Below are positions 44,126 to 56,196 of a stretch of DNA of 64,000 bases, piece by piece; the stretch's first letter is position 1, and the number at the start of each line of letters is the position of its first letter. The stretch lies in contig JAVMKO010000001.1 in assembly GCA_032164245.1 (NCBI GenBank), forward strand, positions 82,395,892 through 82,459,891, written 5' to 3'. The notes beneath the pieces were generated by a model. It was not told the DNA's origin. It saw nothing but the letters and a program-made list of their open reading frames with translations, and searched no databases. The position numbers and the translations under genes were made by a program. The stretch is from Sternotherus odoratus. Taxonomy: Eukaryota; Chordata; Testudines; Kinosternidae.

Positions 44126-47100
44126 ACCAAGATGTTTAGGCCTCAAAACTATACAATGGGTTTGACTACAAAAGCTCCCCCATCCTTTGGGATGAAACAA
44201 GTCCCACCTATTTGCAGTGTGTCTTCAGTCTAACTTAGTATAGTGTTTCAATATGGCGTCAATGTACTTTGTACTTGTTTAAAAAGAATGATTTGATGGT
44301 AACTACCAATGTTGTTTCAATACTATGGCAGTGGGTGCTTTAGAAATGCAGAGTTAGATTAGAGATTTAACATTCAGTAGGCGTTCTGGCACAGACCAAG
44401 GGCAGCAAACATAGCCAAGAATATGTAGATTCCTAAAACTCCTTCCTGTATGAAATCTCAGGCAGCAGCTTATCCATAGCTAATGAGGAGGAAAAAAACC
44501 CCCTCCAATATAAACAGTCTCTCTCACCTCAGTACTTTCTCAATAAATACATTCCAAAAATTCATTACCCAGCTTGGCCATCCTACCCAAGTCTTTCTAT
44601 CCCCCTTCCTCAATCTGATAGAATCAGTGCTCTAATTACTTCTTGAATTCAGGAGATTAGGATGATCTGTTGTGGTTTATTAGTTGAGATGATTCCATGC
44701 AAAAACTCTTTTAGATTCATGAATGATTATGCCCCAGCAAAGAAGAGTAGCAGCTGTGGGGTCCGATAGACCAGGCTGATCATGGCATGTTGATGGGAGG
44801 CTTGCATGGACCACAGGCAATTGTTTAAAGGACATGTAACCTGCAAATAAGAACAGCAAATTCCATTTCCTGTAGTACAATGTGCAGAATTGTTCCCCAC
44901 AAGTCAGGTTGAAGGTGCTATTCTGCATGTGAACTATTGAGAACCCCCCTTTTGTTTCATGTCAGGTCCTCTGAACACGTCGGTGGGTTCCCGCTTTGCT
45001 GGAACTTCCCAGAATGCAGTATTTCCTGACCTCACACTTCCCAGGGAGCCCCACGGGAGCCAGGGTCTGGGGCTGTGGGCAGTGATGCTGCTTTAGTGTA
45101 TAGTTTTGAATGTTTCTATTGTATTGCCCCAAGGAGATTTGTATTTAGGACCCCCATTGCCCAGTCAGGGTAGCTGGAGGGATGACAAGGGAGATGAGAT
45201 GAGCAGAGAGGGAGGAATCCTCTTGCCCAGGCAATGGATCAGCTCCATAGTCACTCTTCCCGAGGCATGCCACCCAGGTGGCTGAAATAGCCTGTGTGGG
45301 GCCTAGATGTCAAAACCCATCCCCCAAAATGGGGTGGATGGGAGGCTCTGTGCAGTGGTGACTCCAGTCGCCCCCTCATGCCCTGCTTACTTCCACCATT
45401 TCCATTTTAGTGGGTGCAGTTGATGCCCAGAGATAAGTTTAATATCTTATTATAAATGGTTATTGATATAGTATCATAGATGTGTCCTGGGAGGAAGCGC
45501 AGAGTAAATAGCAGAATCCCCGCCTCAAACTGCTTACACAGTTTCTAAAGGCGCCCGTGAATACGGCCCAGTACAGTACAGTTCAACACGAGGATTGAGA
45601 CCTGGATCCTCCGAGATATGTCTGCACATGAGTAATCTTGTGCATATGAGTAGTACCTCTGAGTTCAATGGGACCATGCACGTGCATAAGCGTTTGCACG
45701 ATCAGTGCCTATAGACTGTAAATGCTTCATAACTGGGGCTCATTTGTCAAACACGTCTGCAAAACACATAGGTCCCGATTCCGCAAGGTACCTTGAGCGT
45801 GAACGAATTCTCATTGAAGTCAATGGCATTGCTTGCACACTTAAAGTCACACGTGTTTAAGTCATTTGCTGCCTCAGGTCCTGACCACGCTGTAGTGATC
45901 ACATACGTGCGGCTAAATAGTAAACAACAGCGCAGAGCAAACACCAAGTGGAGAGTGGCTAATGTTGAGAGAGCTGTTACAGCATATTGAGGCTATCATC
46001 TCGCTGCACAGCATCCATCCCGTGGAAAGACTCAAACACTACCTTGATAAAGCTACAGTGGATTCTTTGCTTTCAGACATTCAAGCGAGAACACTTTATC
46101 TCCAACGCTATACGGAACCCTCCTGATAGAAATAATCACTTGCTCACTGTCAGCTTCCGTCAGTTAGTTCACTGTATTCCCTGTCGCTGTGAGTTAGAAG
46201 AAGCTGCCCTTGAGAATCTGATTGCTGAGAGAGAGTAAACATTTTCTGGAGAAGGAGGAGGCTGAGGCTCCAGTCAGTGAGGCCAAAAGAAGAGGTTCTG
46301 GAGACTGAGAGCGCTCACCTGCTGAGCTGCAAAGATAAGACTGAGCACCGTATGTGTCCTTTGTGCCTTTGGTTAATATTTTTTCTGCTTGTTCAAAGGA
46401 AATTAATGAGATTATACCCAATCATAGCACATCTGGATCTGAGAACATAATTTATCAGAGGCCTGTGAAGAACCACCTGTAATTTCATACAAAAGGACAG
46501 ACGCCTTTGAGATGCCTCTGTACATGCAGGTTCTATCCATGACCATGAAAAGATAATTTCTTCATCTAATTCCACTCTAGGAAGTTCCCCGGGTGGCAAT
46601 TGTTACTGCCTGTTATCAGGTAAAAATGTGTGTGTTCAGAATAAGTGCCCGATCCTGAAAACACACAAGGTCTGATTCTCATTTACGCTAAGTCCCTCTT
46701 ACACCAGTCTAGCATTGTAAAGGAGCTGTAAAGTGGGCACAAATTACAGTCACATTCACTTAAAGGCCCCTGTACACTGCCAGAGTGGTGTAAAGGGATG
46801 TTAGTGGAGGTAAGAATTAGGTTCCTATACTGAGAGCACACTTAGTACTGTAAATAGTCCCACTGACTTCCATGGGGCAACAGAGAGGAGAAAGTAATAT
46901 GTGCTTGCAGAATCTACCCCTAAAATTGTTTATGATAGTAACTTTCTTGCACACTTGTTTAAAAGCTCCTCTGGCTAATAGAGAAAATTATTAGAATAAC
47001 TAGTATAAATATCTTCCACTCACCTTTCATCCAGAGGATTCCAAAATGCTTTTTAAATACTGATACAGACATAGAACCCAGAACTAGATTCACAAAACCA

Positions 47101-47316
47101 GGTGACATCTATCTGCCACTTCAGATGCCTAAATTCCAAAAGTCAAGCAGATTCACAAAGTCCCTGCTCAGCCGCCACCAAACGCTCTAGGTGTCTAAAT
47201 GTTTGCCGCAGAAGTTCCTCAGGCCTGGGTGCATGCATGCTGCAGCTTCACTCTAGCTGTCCCAACAGCTGAGTCTCAGAGCAATTTCAGCCTGGGGGAA
47301 GTTAGATAGTCCTCCA
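44126..47316. other. Host non-coding stretch
   Basis: Contains TGAAGTCAATGG at 45815-45826 and a worn repeat at about 46666-46810 (GGTCTGATTCTCATTTACGC ... GTGGTGTAAAGGGATG). No gene recognised. Confidence 0.4.
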
Positions 47317-47843
47317 CAGGGCCGGCGACAGGAATTTTGGGGCCCCGTATGGCAGATCGTACGCCCCCACCCCGGTCTCCCGCTGCCCGCGGGGGCCCCC
47401 CCGGTCTCCCGCCGCCCGCGGGGCCCCCCCTCCGTCTCCCGCCGCCCGTGGGGGCCCCCCCTCCGTCTCCCGCCGCCCGCGGGGCCCCCCCCAGGTCTCC
47501 CGCCGCCCGCGGGGCCCCCTCCGCCAGTCTCCCACCGCCCGTGGCCCCCCCCGCCAGTCTCTCGCCGCCCCTGGCCGATCTCCCGTGGCCCCCCCCCCGG
47601 GCCGGTCTCCTACCTCCAGCGGGCCCCAACCCCGGCATGTGCTGCGGCCGCGTGGCCGGCCGGGAGAAGCAAAGGGGGGCGGGGCTGGCTGCTGGGTGCC
47701 GGGGGAGGGGGCTGGGGAGCGCGCCTCGCTCACAGCCCCGGACAACCGTTACAGCTGTACCGGCCCCAGACTTCAGGGCCCCCCCCCTGAAGTCCGGGGC
47801 CCGGTACAGCTGTAACCGTTGTACCCCCCTGTCGCCGGCCCTG
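47317..47843. mobile_element. GC-rich 527-bp hAT-type element (CAGGGCCGGC family)
   Basis: Ends CAGGGCCGGCGACAG and its exact reverse complement CTGTCGCCGGCCCTG. Perfect 8-bp duplications GTCCTCCA lie at 47309-47316 and 47844-47851. The interior has C/G-rich short repeats (CCCGCCGCCCGCGGGGCCCC type) and a second inverted repeat at 47743-47821. Long GC-rich open frames have no transposase features. Confidence 0.88.
47743..47821. repeat. Internal ~36-bp inverted repeat within the hAT-type element
   Basis: CAACCGTTACAGCTGTACC and CCAGACTTCAGG on the left are repeated in inverted form on the right (CCTGAAGTCCGG...GGTACAGCTGTAACCGTTG), around a C-rich loop. It would form a stable stem next to the right terminus. 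Confidence 0.8.
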
Positions 47844-47949
47844 GTCCTCCATCTACCTCAGCTGCCAGGCCCGATCTGGTAAGTGTGCTCAGCGCTCATC
47901 TATGGGATCAGGTTCCCACGGGCAAACAAACTCACACAAAACGACAGTG

Positions 47950-48490
47950 GTGGCAGGCCCCATCCCCTCATCATTTTAACTCGGGGGGTTGAGTACTCAA
48001 GTACCCCGCTCACCTGATGAGAGATTGAGATTTGAACAGGGATTTACCCTCTCAGATAAATCACTCAGGCCTAATGTGGAGCTTCCTCAGTCTCTCCTGT
48101 TGAAGCTGTTCCACTGTGAATAAATAATCGAAAAAGTCAGAGAGAGCGAGAGAGAGCTCACAAGCATGAGAATGACTTTGTAGCCGGATGGGTAGAACAC
48201 TCGCATCGGAGACCCAGACTCCAGTCCCCCTGCTGCAATGACTTTTAAAACGATTTAGCCACAGGGGAGCCACCTCAAAGGGAGAGACGGGAAGAGCCCC
48301 TGCATCAGAACGTCCCACAGCCCAGTGGCTAGAACTCTCAATGGAGAGCCGACAGATCTCGTTTCAAGTCCTTTCTCCCCATCACCCACTGGGCTAAACA
48401 TCACGAGGGAGGTCCTCCATAACCTCTTGCTAACACAGCATAAGTGCCTACCACCAAGAGTGGGCCTGCAGCTGAGAATCCCAAACAGAG
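47950..48490. repeat. Composite of tRNA-derived SINE fragments
   Basis: Two tRNA-like heads occur: 48180-48235 (GCCGGATGGGTAGAACACTC ... GAGACCCAGACTCCAGTCCC) and 48318-48375 (AGCCCAGTGGCTAGAACTCT ... GTTTCAAGTCC). Between them and upstream are purine-rich GAGAGAGCGAGAGAGAG and TTCCACTGTGAATAAATAAT segments. Probably two SINE insertions or a rearranged one. Confidence 0.5.
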
Positions 48491-48808
48491 ACGGGTGCCA
48501 AACTCACTGAGAGGGGTCTGGTTAGGACACACCCCTTACCTGGCCAGCTCTCACTGGCATGTTTAGGCAGGGAGCCACCCAGCATGCTGGCTTTTGTGAA
48601 TCCCATCCTGAGGCTCCTATCTCTCCCCATTCATTGCATAGGGACCCCTTCAATGAGGCTTTGTGAATCCCAGTGATTTTCTAAAGCATCTAAAAGCTAG
48701 GCATGGTGATGCTCAGTGTTGCCGCGCCTACGTTTCTTGGAGAATCCAGCTCCCATTATGTGGTGTTCACCCACTCCCCTAAATGCAGCCACAGTTTGGA
48801 TAGAATTA

Positions 48809-48950
48809 GAGTGACAAGACAGCAAATGTGAAAAATCAGTACAGAGGGTGTGTGTGTGTGTGTGTGTGGGGGGGGTGTTATAGGATCCTATATAAGAAAA
48901 AGACCCAAAAATCGGGACTGTTCCGATAAAATTGGGACATCTGGTCACCC
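48809..48950 (-). mobile_element. TA-flanked MITE, copy E, expanded by a (TG)n tract
   Basis: Reverse orientation. Ends GAGTGACAAGA (worn) and TCTGGTCACCC, TA flanks at 48807-48808 and 48951-48952. It is 142 bp rather than 120 because of a TG/G tract at about 48849-48877. Confidence 0.8.
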
Positions 48951-49337
48951 TAGATAGAATATGGACAGCAGGCAAGAAAACTGCACCAGAGGCTGGAGTG
49001 GAAAGGTTGGCACTGGAGAATCTCAGAGTATCTAAAGGCACCTTACCTCTCTTATTGCTAGGCAGTTTAAGACATGTAATCTCTGTATGAGCTCATTGAG
49101 ATTCCTTTGGAATCGAACCCAGAGGACAAATTGAGGAGAAGGCCAAAGAGTCATGTTAAAGCACGTCACAAAGGAGACTTTTGGATTCATTATTTAAACG
49201 CTCATGTCCCCACTGGGACTCAGTGAGGATTGCAACCTGTCCTCACTGAGAGCAAGGTGACTGCTTAGTCAAGCATTTTCTGGAGTCAGTTTCTTCTGAA
49301 CCACAGTCACTTTTCTTTTTATCCCTCTGGCTGGTCA

Positions 49338-49500
49338 CAGGACTGGGAGTCAGGAGACCTGGGTTCTGCGCCTTGCCCTGCTGCATGCCCCTGGGCAAGT
49401 CGTTTCACCTATGCTTAGTTCTTCTCCAATTCTTCGTGTGATATTTGTTTAGATTGTAAGCCCTTACAGCAGGGGTGATCTCTAACTATAGGTATGTACT
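49338..49500 (+). repeat. MIR/CORE-type SINE
   Basis: Head ACTGGGAGTCAGGAGACCTG, then GGGCAAGTCGTTTCACCTAT, then AGATTGTAAGCCCTTACAG as the tail. Confidence 0.65.
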
Positions 49501-49540
49501 GAGCCTAATGGGCCCCTGATTTTGATTAGAGTCTCAAGCC

Positions 49541-50238
49541 CAGTGTTTCTCAAACTGGGATCTGCAGATCTCTGGGGGTCCCCAAGGGTACTCCTGGGGG
49601 CTCCACAGACCCTGCTGAGAAACTCCTCTCCTTCCCTCCCAGCACACTGGGGAACAGGCTTCCTACCTGCCCTGGTTCCACACCACTCCCAGAAGTGGCC
49701 AGCATGTCCCTGCAACCCCCGGGGAGGAAGGGGATCTCTGCCCTGAGCGCTGACTCTGCAGCTCCCATTAGCCAGGAACTGCAGCCAATGGGAGTTGGAG
49801 GGGCGGTGCCTGTGGGCAGGGGCAGCACGCGGAGACCCTCTGACCCCCCCTGCCTAGGAGCCGCTGCCAGAGAGATGTGCCGGTCGCTTTCAGGAGCTGC
49901 CTGAGGTAAGAACCTCACCCCTTGCCCCCTTCCATACCCAAATCCCCTGCCCCAGTCCAGTGCCTGCACCCAAACGCCCTCCCAGGCCCCGACCCTTCCC
50001 CGTGCACCCTAACCCCCTGCCGCAGCCTGGTGAAAGTGAATGAGATTGGGGGAGGCCGAGTGTCAGAGGGAGGGGGGATGGATTGAGTGGGGGAAGGGGC
50101 CCAGGAGAAGGGGCAGAGCAGGGGCATGGTCTCAGGGAAGGGGGCAAGGAAAGAGCTGAGTGGGAGGCTTGGGGGGGTCCCTGAAAAATTTTAAATCAAA
50201 AGGGCGGTCCTTGGGTTGCTAACGTTTGAGAACCATTG
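49541..50238. mobile_element. ~700-bp hAT-type element with worn ends
   Basis: Left end CAGTGTTTCTCAAAC; the reverse-complemented right end is CAATGGTTCTCAAAC. Flanks CTCAAGCC and CTCTAGGA agree at five of eight positions. The interior is GC-rich and non-coding, much richer in GC than the AT-rich DNA on its right. Older than the elements at 18851 and 47317, judging by end decay. Confidence 0.7.
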
Positions 50239-50339
50239 CTCTAGGAAATATGAGAATGTAAACAGTATTAATAATATCCATTTTCTGTCCATCTAAGGTA
50301 TTTCAAAAGCGCCCCTCACTTTTATATCTAGGCACCATG

Positions 50340-50466
50340 GCCCAAATATCCAAACTTGAAGTCCTATAATTAGGACCTAAATATGTATTTGGGCACCGAA
50401 GTAGATGACCAGATTTTAAGACTTAAGTGGGAACTGTGGGTGCTCAGACACATCTGAAAATCAGCC
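50340..50466. repeat. Old dispersed repeat (GTGGGTGCTCAGA...TGAAAATCAG)
   Basis: Contains GGAACTGTGGGTGCTCAGAC and CATCTGAAAATCAGCCCC, words that recur in an ancient amniote interspersed repeat. A similar worn stretch is near 16750-16960. Confidence 0.4.
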
Positions 50467-50669
50467 CCGCTAATTTAATTAGCTAAATAGGTTGATTAAC
50501 TGTAGCCCCCTAAACATAAATACGTTGGCTCTTTTTTCCTTACAATATGGATGATGGTTTTTGTATTTGGCATGCAGAGGATGAAGCATTGGCTGTTATT
50601 ACTGGTTGTGAGAGGTGATAACTTTCTCTTTGATAAATTGAATATAACTTAACAGGTGACTTGATCATG

Positions 50670-51110
50670 GTCTATAAGTATAGCTGGCTGGGAAATGGAA
50701 TTTCTATGCTGTGAGAAATTCTGACATTTCAAAAATGTGCTTTTGTTTAGAATCAGCATGAAAAGTTGAAATGTCGAAATGTAACACTGAACAAAATTTC
50801 TGAAGTATTTAATTTTGGAAACATCAGAATGACCCTATTGAAACCATTTATTCCAATAAGATTAGAACATTTCATTAGACTTTATCCTTTCAACTATATA
50901 GTATAGTATAGTATTGTATCTGTACATTTAAACTATACTCTATTCTAAAATAAAAGTCTAACCCAACAAAGTGTTCTGAGCATATCAAAATGGAGTGTTT
51001 AGATAATTTCCTGTTGAAAATTCCAATGAAATCTATACATTACCACAAAATATTTTGATTTTCTGATGGGAAAATTGTTCTGTCTAAACCTTTCTGATCA
51101 ACTCTCTGTA
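50670..51110. repeat. AT-rich dispersed repeat
   Basis: AT-rich, with TAGCTGGCTGGGAAATGG on the left and GATCAACTCTCTG on the right; includes a (TATAG)n-like run at about 50897-50915. Grouped by composition with 36811-37209. Confidence 0.35.
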
Positions 51111-51415
51111 TAAATGCCTACACAAGGAAAGGATACCTGATTGTTGACAAAGACATCACAAAATTCAATGGTTGGATGTTAAAGCTAGACAAACTCAAAA
51201 TGGATTTAAGGCACACATTTTTAACAGTGAGGGTAATTAATCATTGGACCCACTTAGCTGGGTCATCATTTGAAGTCTTTAAATCAAGTTTGGATGCTTT
51301 TCTATAAGATATGCTGTAGTTCAATGTGCAGTTATGACTTCTTATGTAGGAGGTCAGAATGGATGATCATAATGTTCCCTTGTAGACTTAATAAATCTAT
51401 GAATTTCATTAGGAA
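51111..51415 (+). mobile_element. CR1-type LINE, 3' fragment
   Basis: Recognised by the order TTTTTAACAGTGAGGGTAAT, CATTGGACCCACTTAGCTGG, TTTAAATCAAGTTTGGATG and AGGTCAGAATGGATGATCAT, ending TAAATCTATGAATTTC. This is the CR1 C-terminus followed by its short 3' UTR, with many changes. Confidence 0.7.
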
Positions 51416-51578
51416 TTTGCACATTTGTCTTATTTTTTAAAAGTAGTTTGTGGTTCTCATTGTTGGCTCTTAAGCCTCTGCCCAGCTCGCTGCCAACGGA
51501 GGAGTGAGAAGGAGGAAGGTGTTTGCTTGCTATGCTTTTCAAATAAAGCTGGATGGGGCATAGACCTGAGCAAGGGTT

Positions 51579-51640
51579 GGTCTAAAAGCTACGTCACCCT
51601 ACAAGTATTGGTCTACAAGCTACGTCACCCTACAAGTATT
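51579..51640 (+). repeat. 31-bp tandem duplication
   Basis: 51579-51609 and 51610-51640 are adjacent copies with one difference (TCTAAAAGC against TCTACAAGC). A recent local duplication. Confidence 0.9.
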
Positions 51641-51772
51641 GAGGCACAATTCCCTCCCTGCTTCCTCTCTGCTGTGGGATAGAGGGTAGTATTTTGCAGC
51701 TGGCTTATACCAGTAGCAAATTATGATACCTCCCATGCCAGCTGAGCTGTGCTGCCTGATATATTTTGAGTA

Positions 51773-51900
51773 GGGTGACTAGACAGCAAGTGCGAAAAAT
51801 CAGGACAGGAGATGGGGGGGGGGGGTAATAGGAGCCTATATGAGAAAAAGACCCAAAAGTCCCAAGACTGTCCCTATAAAATTGGGAAATCTGGTCACCC
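51773..51900 (-). mobile_element. TA-flanked MITE, copy F
   Basis: Reverse orientation. Ends GGGTGACTAGA and TCTGGTCACCC with TA at 51771-51772 and 51901-51902. Slightly long (128 bp) owing to a G run near 51815. Confidence 0.82.
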
Positions 51901-52039
51901 TAACTTTGAGAGGGATGGAGTCTAGGCTTCACTTACCCCCGTCCAACCACTGAAGAGCAGGAGAAAGGAATTGCTGGTACATACCACTCACTTACTCCTG
52001 TGTGCCTTGACCTACGGGAAAGTTTAGTGCAGAGAACTA

Positions 52040-52140
52040 AGAACTAAGTGACCCTCCTCAGGGTCACACAGCAAGTCAGAGCAGAATCAAGCAAAGCACC
52101 CAGTCTCCCAGTCCAGCACTCTGACTACTGCTTCCCCCTC
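52040..52140 (-). repeat. MIR/CORE-type SINE fragment, reverse orientation
   Basis: CTCAGGGTCACACAGCAAGT, then CCAGTCTCCCAGTCCAGCAC, then TGACTACTGC, in reversed MIR order. Confidence 0.6.
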
Positions 52141-53004
52141 CTTCTAAACACAAGGCCAAGAGGCCAACGCCCATACATCTTTTAAATTAAAATGTGTATT
52201 ATTAGCTATAATTATGATATTATGAGCCATTCTTATCAAATACAATGCAGCTAGAGTAAATGATTTAATTGTATGGGACCTCTCTGCCACTCATAGCATG
52301 CACATAACTCATATTGGCTTCGATGGGAGTTCTGTGCACATAACGGTGTGAGAAATGAATAGACGCCTTTGATTACAACAAGGTTATAAGCAGCAGGAGT
52401 CCATTATGATTAGCAGTAAAATGAAGAATTTTCCATAAATCCCAAATGTTACCTTATAATTTCCATTCTTCCTTATCCCTTTCACTGTCTGCATCTGCAA
52501 ATTTATATGCAGGCATTTTGTGCTGGGCATAAAAAGCCATTCATTGTCCATTAGAACACACATAATGAATTTGTGGATTCTTTCTTTCTTTTTAAATTTA
52601 CAATGGATTAATTTACAAGGCAACAAAAACAAAAAAATAAACCCACCTCAAAGTGTAGTAAATGTATTCAATGATATTTGCATGGAGTTTCCACTTCTGT
52701 ACCCAAAGGCCGAATCCTGCTCAAATTTCCCTCCCTATTCTTAGTGGCTGCATCCTATTCCAAGGGGTCATCTCCCCTCACCCTAGCACCATCATGGCAT
52801 AATGCTGATTTTGCTAATAAGGAGTGTCCCAGCCATGCCAGTTTCCCACAGAGCAAGTCTCAGATAGTTCTGGAAAGGATGTTAGGGTGGTGGATGCAAT
52901 GGAAGTCTATTTGAAATATGGTTTGCTTTGGAGGGGGGTGGGGGAGGGGAAGAGATTCTTCTAGAACCTGACCTATCTGTGACCTTAATTTGTACATCTG
53001 GTCA
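52141..53004. other. Host non-coding stretch
   Basis: AT-rich; no gene or nameable repeat. Confidence 0.35.
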
Positions 53005-53065
53005 ATTTTGGAGAAAGGATACTGGACTAGATGGACCACCAGTCTGATCTAGCACGGCCATTTTT
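53005..53065 (+). repeat. CR1-type LINE 3' tail fragment
   Basis: GATACTGGACTAGATGGACC followed by ACCAGTCTGATCTAGCACGG matches the end of a CR1 subfamily. The same tail type ends the fragment at 58700-59230. Confidence 0.6.
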
Positions 53066-53557
53066 ACGGATGACTCTGATCCCTTGCCCTAGAATGGCAA
53101 TGCAACAAGCGCATTTGCTTTGAGGAGTCCAAATGGCCCAGAACTTCCCTGGCAGTTACAAAAGAAATTTCTGCTGGGAAGATGGAATAAAAACGTAACA
53201 GTCAAGAACCTTGGCACTACAATTAGAGTTATATATCCCAGCCAAAGAGCTAGCATTTCTCTCCGGAATTAATATGCAAATGAATATAAGCAACACTTCC
53301 CACGAGCAGGTTCAGAATTATGTACTGTGGTATTATGCACTGAACATTTATTGGAACTATTATTAGCCTTGTTGCTGTGGCTTTTGTTTTTCCCATTCCG
53401 CTTTCGTACAGGCCGAGAGCCCACTTCCACAGGACGACAGAGTTCAGGTGGGGTTCTTGGTCGTTTCCAGGGTTACAAGATTTTCCCTTGGCCAAGAGGA
53501 ATCACAATTTACCTCCTTTTAAAAATCCCATCCAAATCCTGTGGTGGGGGTTACTAG

Positions 53558-53843
53558 CAGGGCTGGCGCTACCCAGTAGGTGACCAAGGCGGTCGCCTAC
53601 AGCAGTAGAATTTGGAGGGAGGATTTTTGCCCCCCTCGGCAGCAATTCGGTGGCAGCTCAGCGGGTCGTCCACCGAACACCGTCCACCGAATTGCCGCCA
53701 AAATCAGTGTGGCGCTGTTGGCGGCAATTCTGCGGACACTAGGACGCTGCTCTTTGGCCGTCGGCGGCCCCTCCTGCACTTGCCACCTTGGGCAGAAAAA
53801 ATAATTATGTCCTGGGGCAGCAAAATACCTTGCACCAGTCCTG
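53558..53843. mobile_element. 286-bp hAT-type element (CAGGGCTGGC family)
   Basis: Left end CAGGGCTGGCGCTA; the reverse-complemented right end is CAGGACTGGTGCAAGG. Perfect 8-bp duplications GTTACTAG lie at 53550-53557 and 53844-53851. GC-rich interior, no transposase. Confidence 0.87.
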
Positions 53844-54234
53844 GTTACTAGCTCACTACCACAGCAGTAAAAAGAACCATCCCACACTGAAACAACACAT
53901 CCACCATGATACCAGTGGACTAAACCCTAGGCTAACTTACATTCTGACCAGTAGGATTCTACAGAGTGTAAATCAACTCAAGATTGGATCCAGTGTATGG
54001 CTGGCTAGTGTTTTCACATATAGTCGGATATTCTAGGATGGAATATCAGACTAGCTCAAGTATACTTGATGGGCCTGATCCATTTCCCATTCAGATATTA
54101 ATACCTACCTCCTATACAGAACTTTTTATCAGTAGATTTCAAAGTGCTTCACAATTTTTAATCTATTTGTGTTCATATCCCTGTGGGGGTAGGGCAGTGC
54201 TGTAATCCCCAAGAGGAAGACCAAGATTAGGCCC

Positions 54235-56196
54235 ACTACTCAAAGAGGTGTGGGGGACAATAATAGAAAATGTGGAAATGGCAGAAGTACTACATGACAT
54301 TGTGTTTCAGTTTTCACCAAAAAGTTTAATAGCGATTGGATGTCTAACATAGTGATTGCTAGTGAAAATGAGATAGGATCAGAGGCTAAAACAGGAAAAG
54401 AACAAGTTAAAAATTATTTCAAATCACCAGGGCCTAATGAAATGCAACCTAGAATTCTCAAGGAGCTGACTGAGGAGGATCCGGAGCCATTAGCAATTAT
54501 CTTTAAGAAGTCATGAAGGATAGGAGAGATCCCAGAGGACTGGAAAAGGGAAAATATGGTGGCCATCTATAAAAAGAGAAATAAGGACAACCCAGGGAAT
54601 TACAGTCCAGTCAGCTTAATTTCAGTACCTAGAAAGATAATGAAGCAAATAATTAAGCAATCAATTTGCAAACACCAGAAGATAATAAGGTGATAAGTAA
54701 CAGTCTGCATGGATTTGTCAAGAACAAATCATATCAAACCAATCTGATAGCTTTCTTTAACAGACTTACAAGCCTTGCTGATGGAGGGAAAGAGGTAAAT
54801 GTGGTATATCTTGACTTTAGTAAGGCTTTTGACATGGTCTCCCATGACCTTCTCATAAACAAACTAGGGAAATACAATCTAAATGGAGCTACTATAAGGT
54901 GGGTGCATAACTGGTTGGAAAACCATTCCCAGAGAGTAGTTATCAGTGGTTCACAGTCAGGTTGGGAGGGCATATCAAGTGGGGTCCTGCAGGGATAGGT
55001 TCTGGGTCCGGTTCTGTTCAGAATCTCCATCAATGATTTAGATCAGGAGTCTCCAAACTTTTTGAGATGAGGGACATGTTAGATTTTCGAAGGGGCTTCG
55101 CAGGCTGCTGCCACGCCCCCCTCCCCTTTGCTCCTCTGGCCACTGCCGTGACACCCCCCCCATACCCTCCCGCTTTGCACCTCTGGCTGCACAGCAGGGG
55201 CACTCACCTCCTTTGCTCCTCCAGCTGCACCGCGGGGGGCACTTACCCCTCCATACATGGGGCCTCCGGCAGCAGCTCATGTGGGGGGCAGCAGCAGTTT
55301 CTCCATGTGCCTGCTCGGCTGGGGGGTCCGGACAAATCGACGCCGCAGGACGGATCCAGCCCCCAGGCAGTAGTTTGGAGACCCCTGATTTAGATAATGG
55401 CATAGAGTACACTTATAAAGTTTGCAGATAATACCAAGATGGAAGGAGCTGGAAGTGCTTTGGAAAATATTGGATTAAGATTAAAAATCATCTGGACAAA
55501 TTTGAGAAATGGTTTGAAGTAAACAGGGGGTCATGGTGGATCACAAACTAAATATGGTTCAACTGTGTAGCACTGTTGCAAAAAAAAAAAAAAGCAAACA
55601 TCATTCTGGGGGTGTATTAGCAGGATAATTGTAAGCAAGACACTAGAAGTAAATCTTCTGCTCTACTCCATGCTGATTAGGCCTCAACTGGAGTATTGTG
55701 TTCAGTTCTGGGTGCTACATTTGAGGAGTGATATGGAAAAATTGGAGAAAGTCCAGAGTAGAGCAACAAAAATGATTAGAGGTCTAGATAATATGACCTA
55801 TGAGGGAAGATTGAAAAAAATGGTTTTGTTTAGTCTAGGGAAGAGAAGACTAAGAGGGGACATGATAACAGTTTTCAAGTACATCAAAGGTTGTTACAAG
55901 GAGGTTGGAGGTAAATTGTTCTCATTAACCTCTGAGGCTAGGATAAGAAGCAATGAGCTTAAATTGCAGCAAGGGCGATTTAGGTTGGACATTAGGAAAA
56001 AATTCCTAATTGTCAGGGTGGTTAAGCACTGGAATGAATAGCCTAGGGAGGTTGTGGAATCTCTGTCATTGGAGATTTTGAAAAGCAGATTGGACAAACA
56101 CTGATGAATGGTCTAGATAATACTTAGGCCTGCCTTGAGTGCAGGGGACTGGACTAGAAGACCTCTTGAGGTCACAGTTCTATGATTCTATATTTC
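54235..56196 (+). pseudogene. CR1 LINE, ~2-kb decayed 3' portion with RT domain
   Basis: Broken pieces of a CR1 polyprotein in order. 54666-54998 encodes the RT core with NVVYLDFSKAFDMVSHDLL. 55421-55438 encodes FADNTK at the place of the catalytic YADDTK. 55670-56041 encodes LIRPQLEYCVQFWVLHLRS and [19 protein letters not shown]. Stops and frame changes separate the pieces, so no product can be made. The 3' end is TCTATGATTCTAT, the CR1 tail. A hAT-type element (55044-55387) interrupts it between the GVLQG block and the FADN block. Confidence 0.9.
55044..55387. mobile_element. 344-bp hAT-type element nested in CR1
   Basis: Ends CAGGAGTCTCCAAACT and the reverse complement of CAGGGGTCTCCAAACT (one difference). 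Perfect 8-bp duplications ATTTAGAT at 55036-55043 and 55388-55395. GC-rich and non-coding. The host CR1 sequence resumes exactly after the duplication. Confidence 0.9.

Noticed and set aside
47276..47882. GC-rich frames on both strands in the 527-bp hAT-type element
   Set aside because: Low-complexity glycine/proline/arginine peptides in multiple frames, explained by GC-rich repeats.
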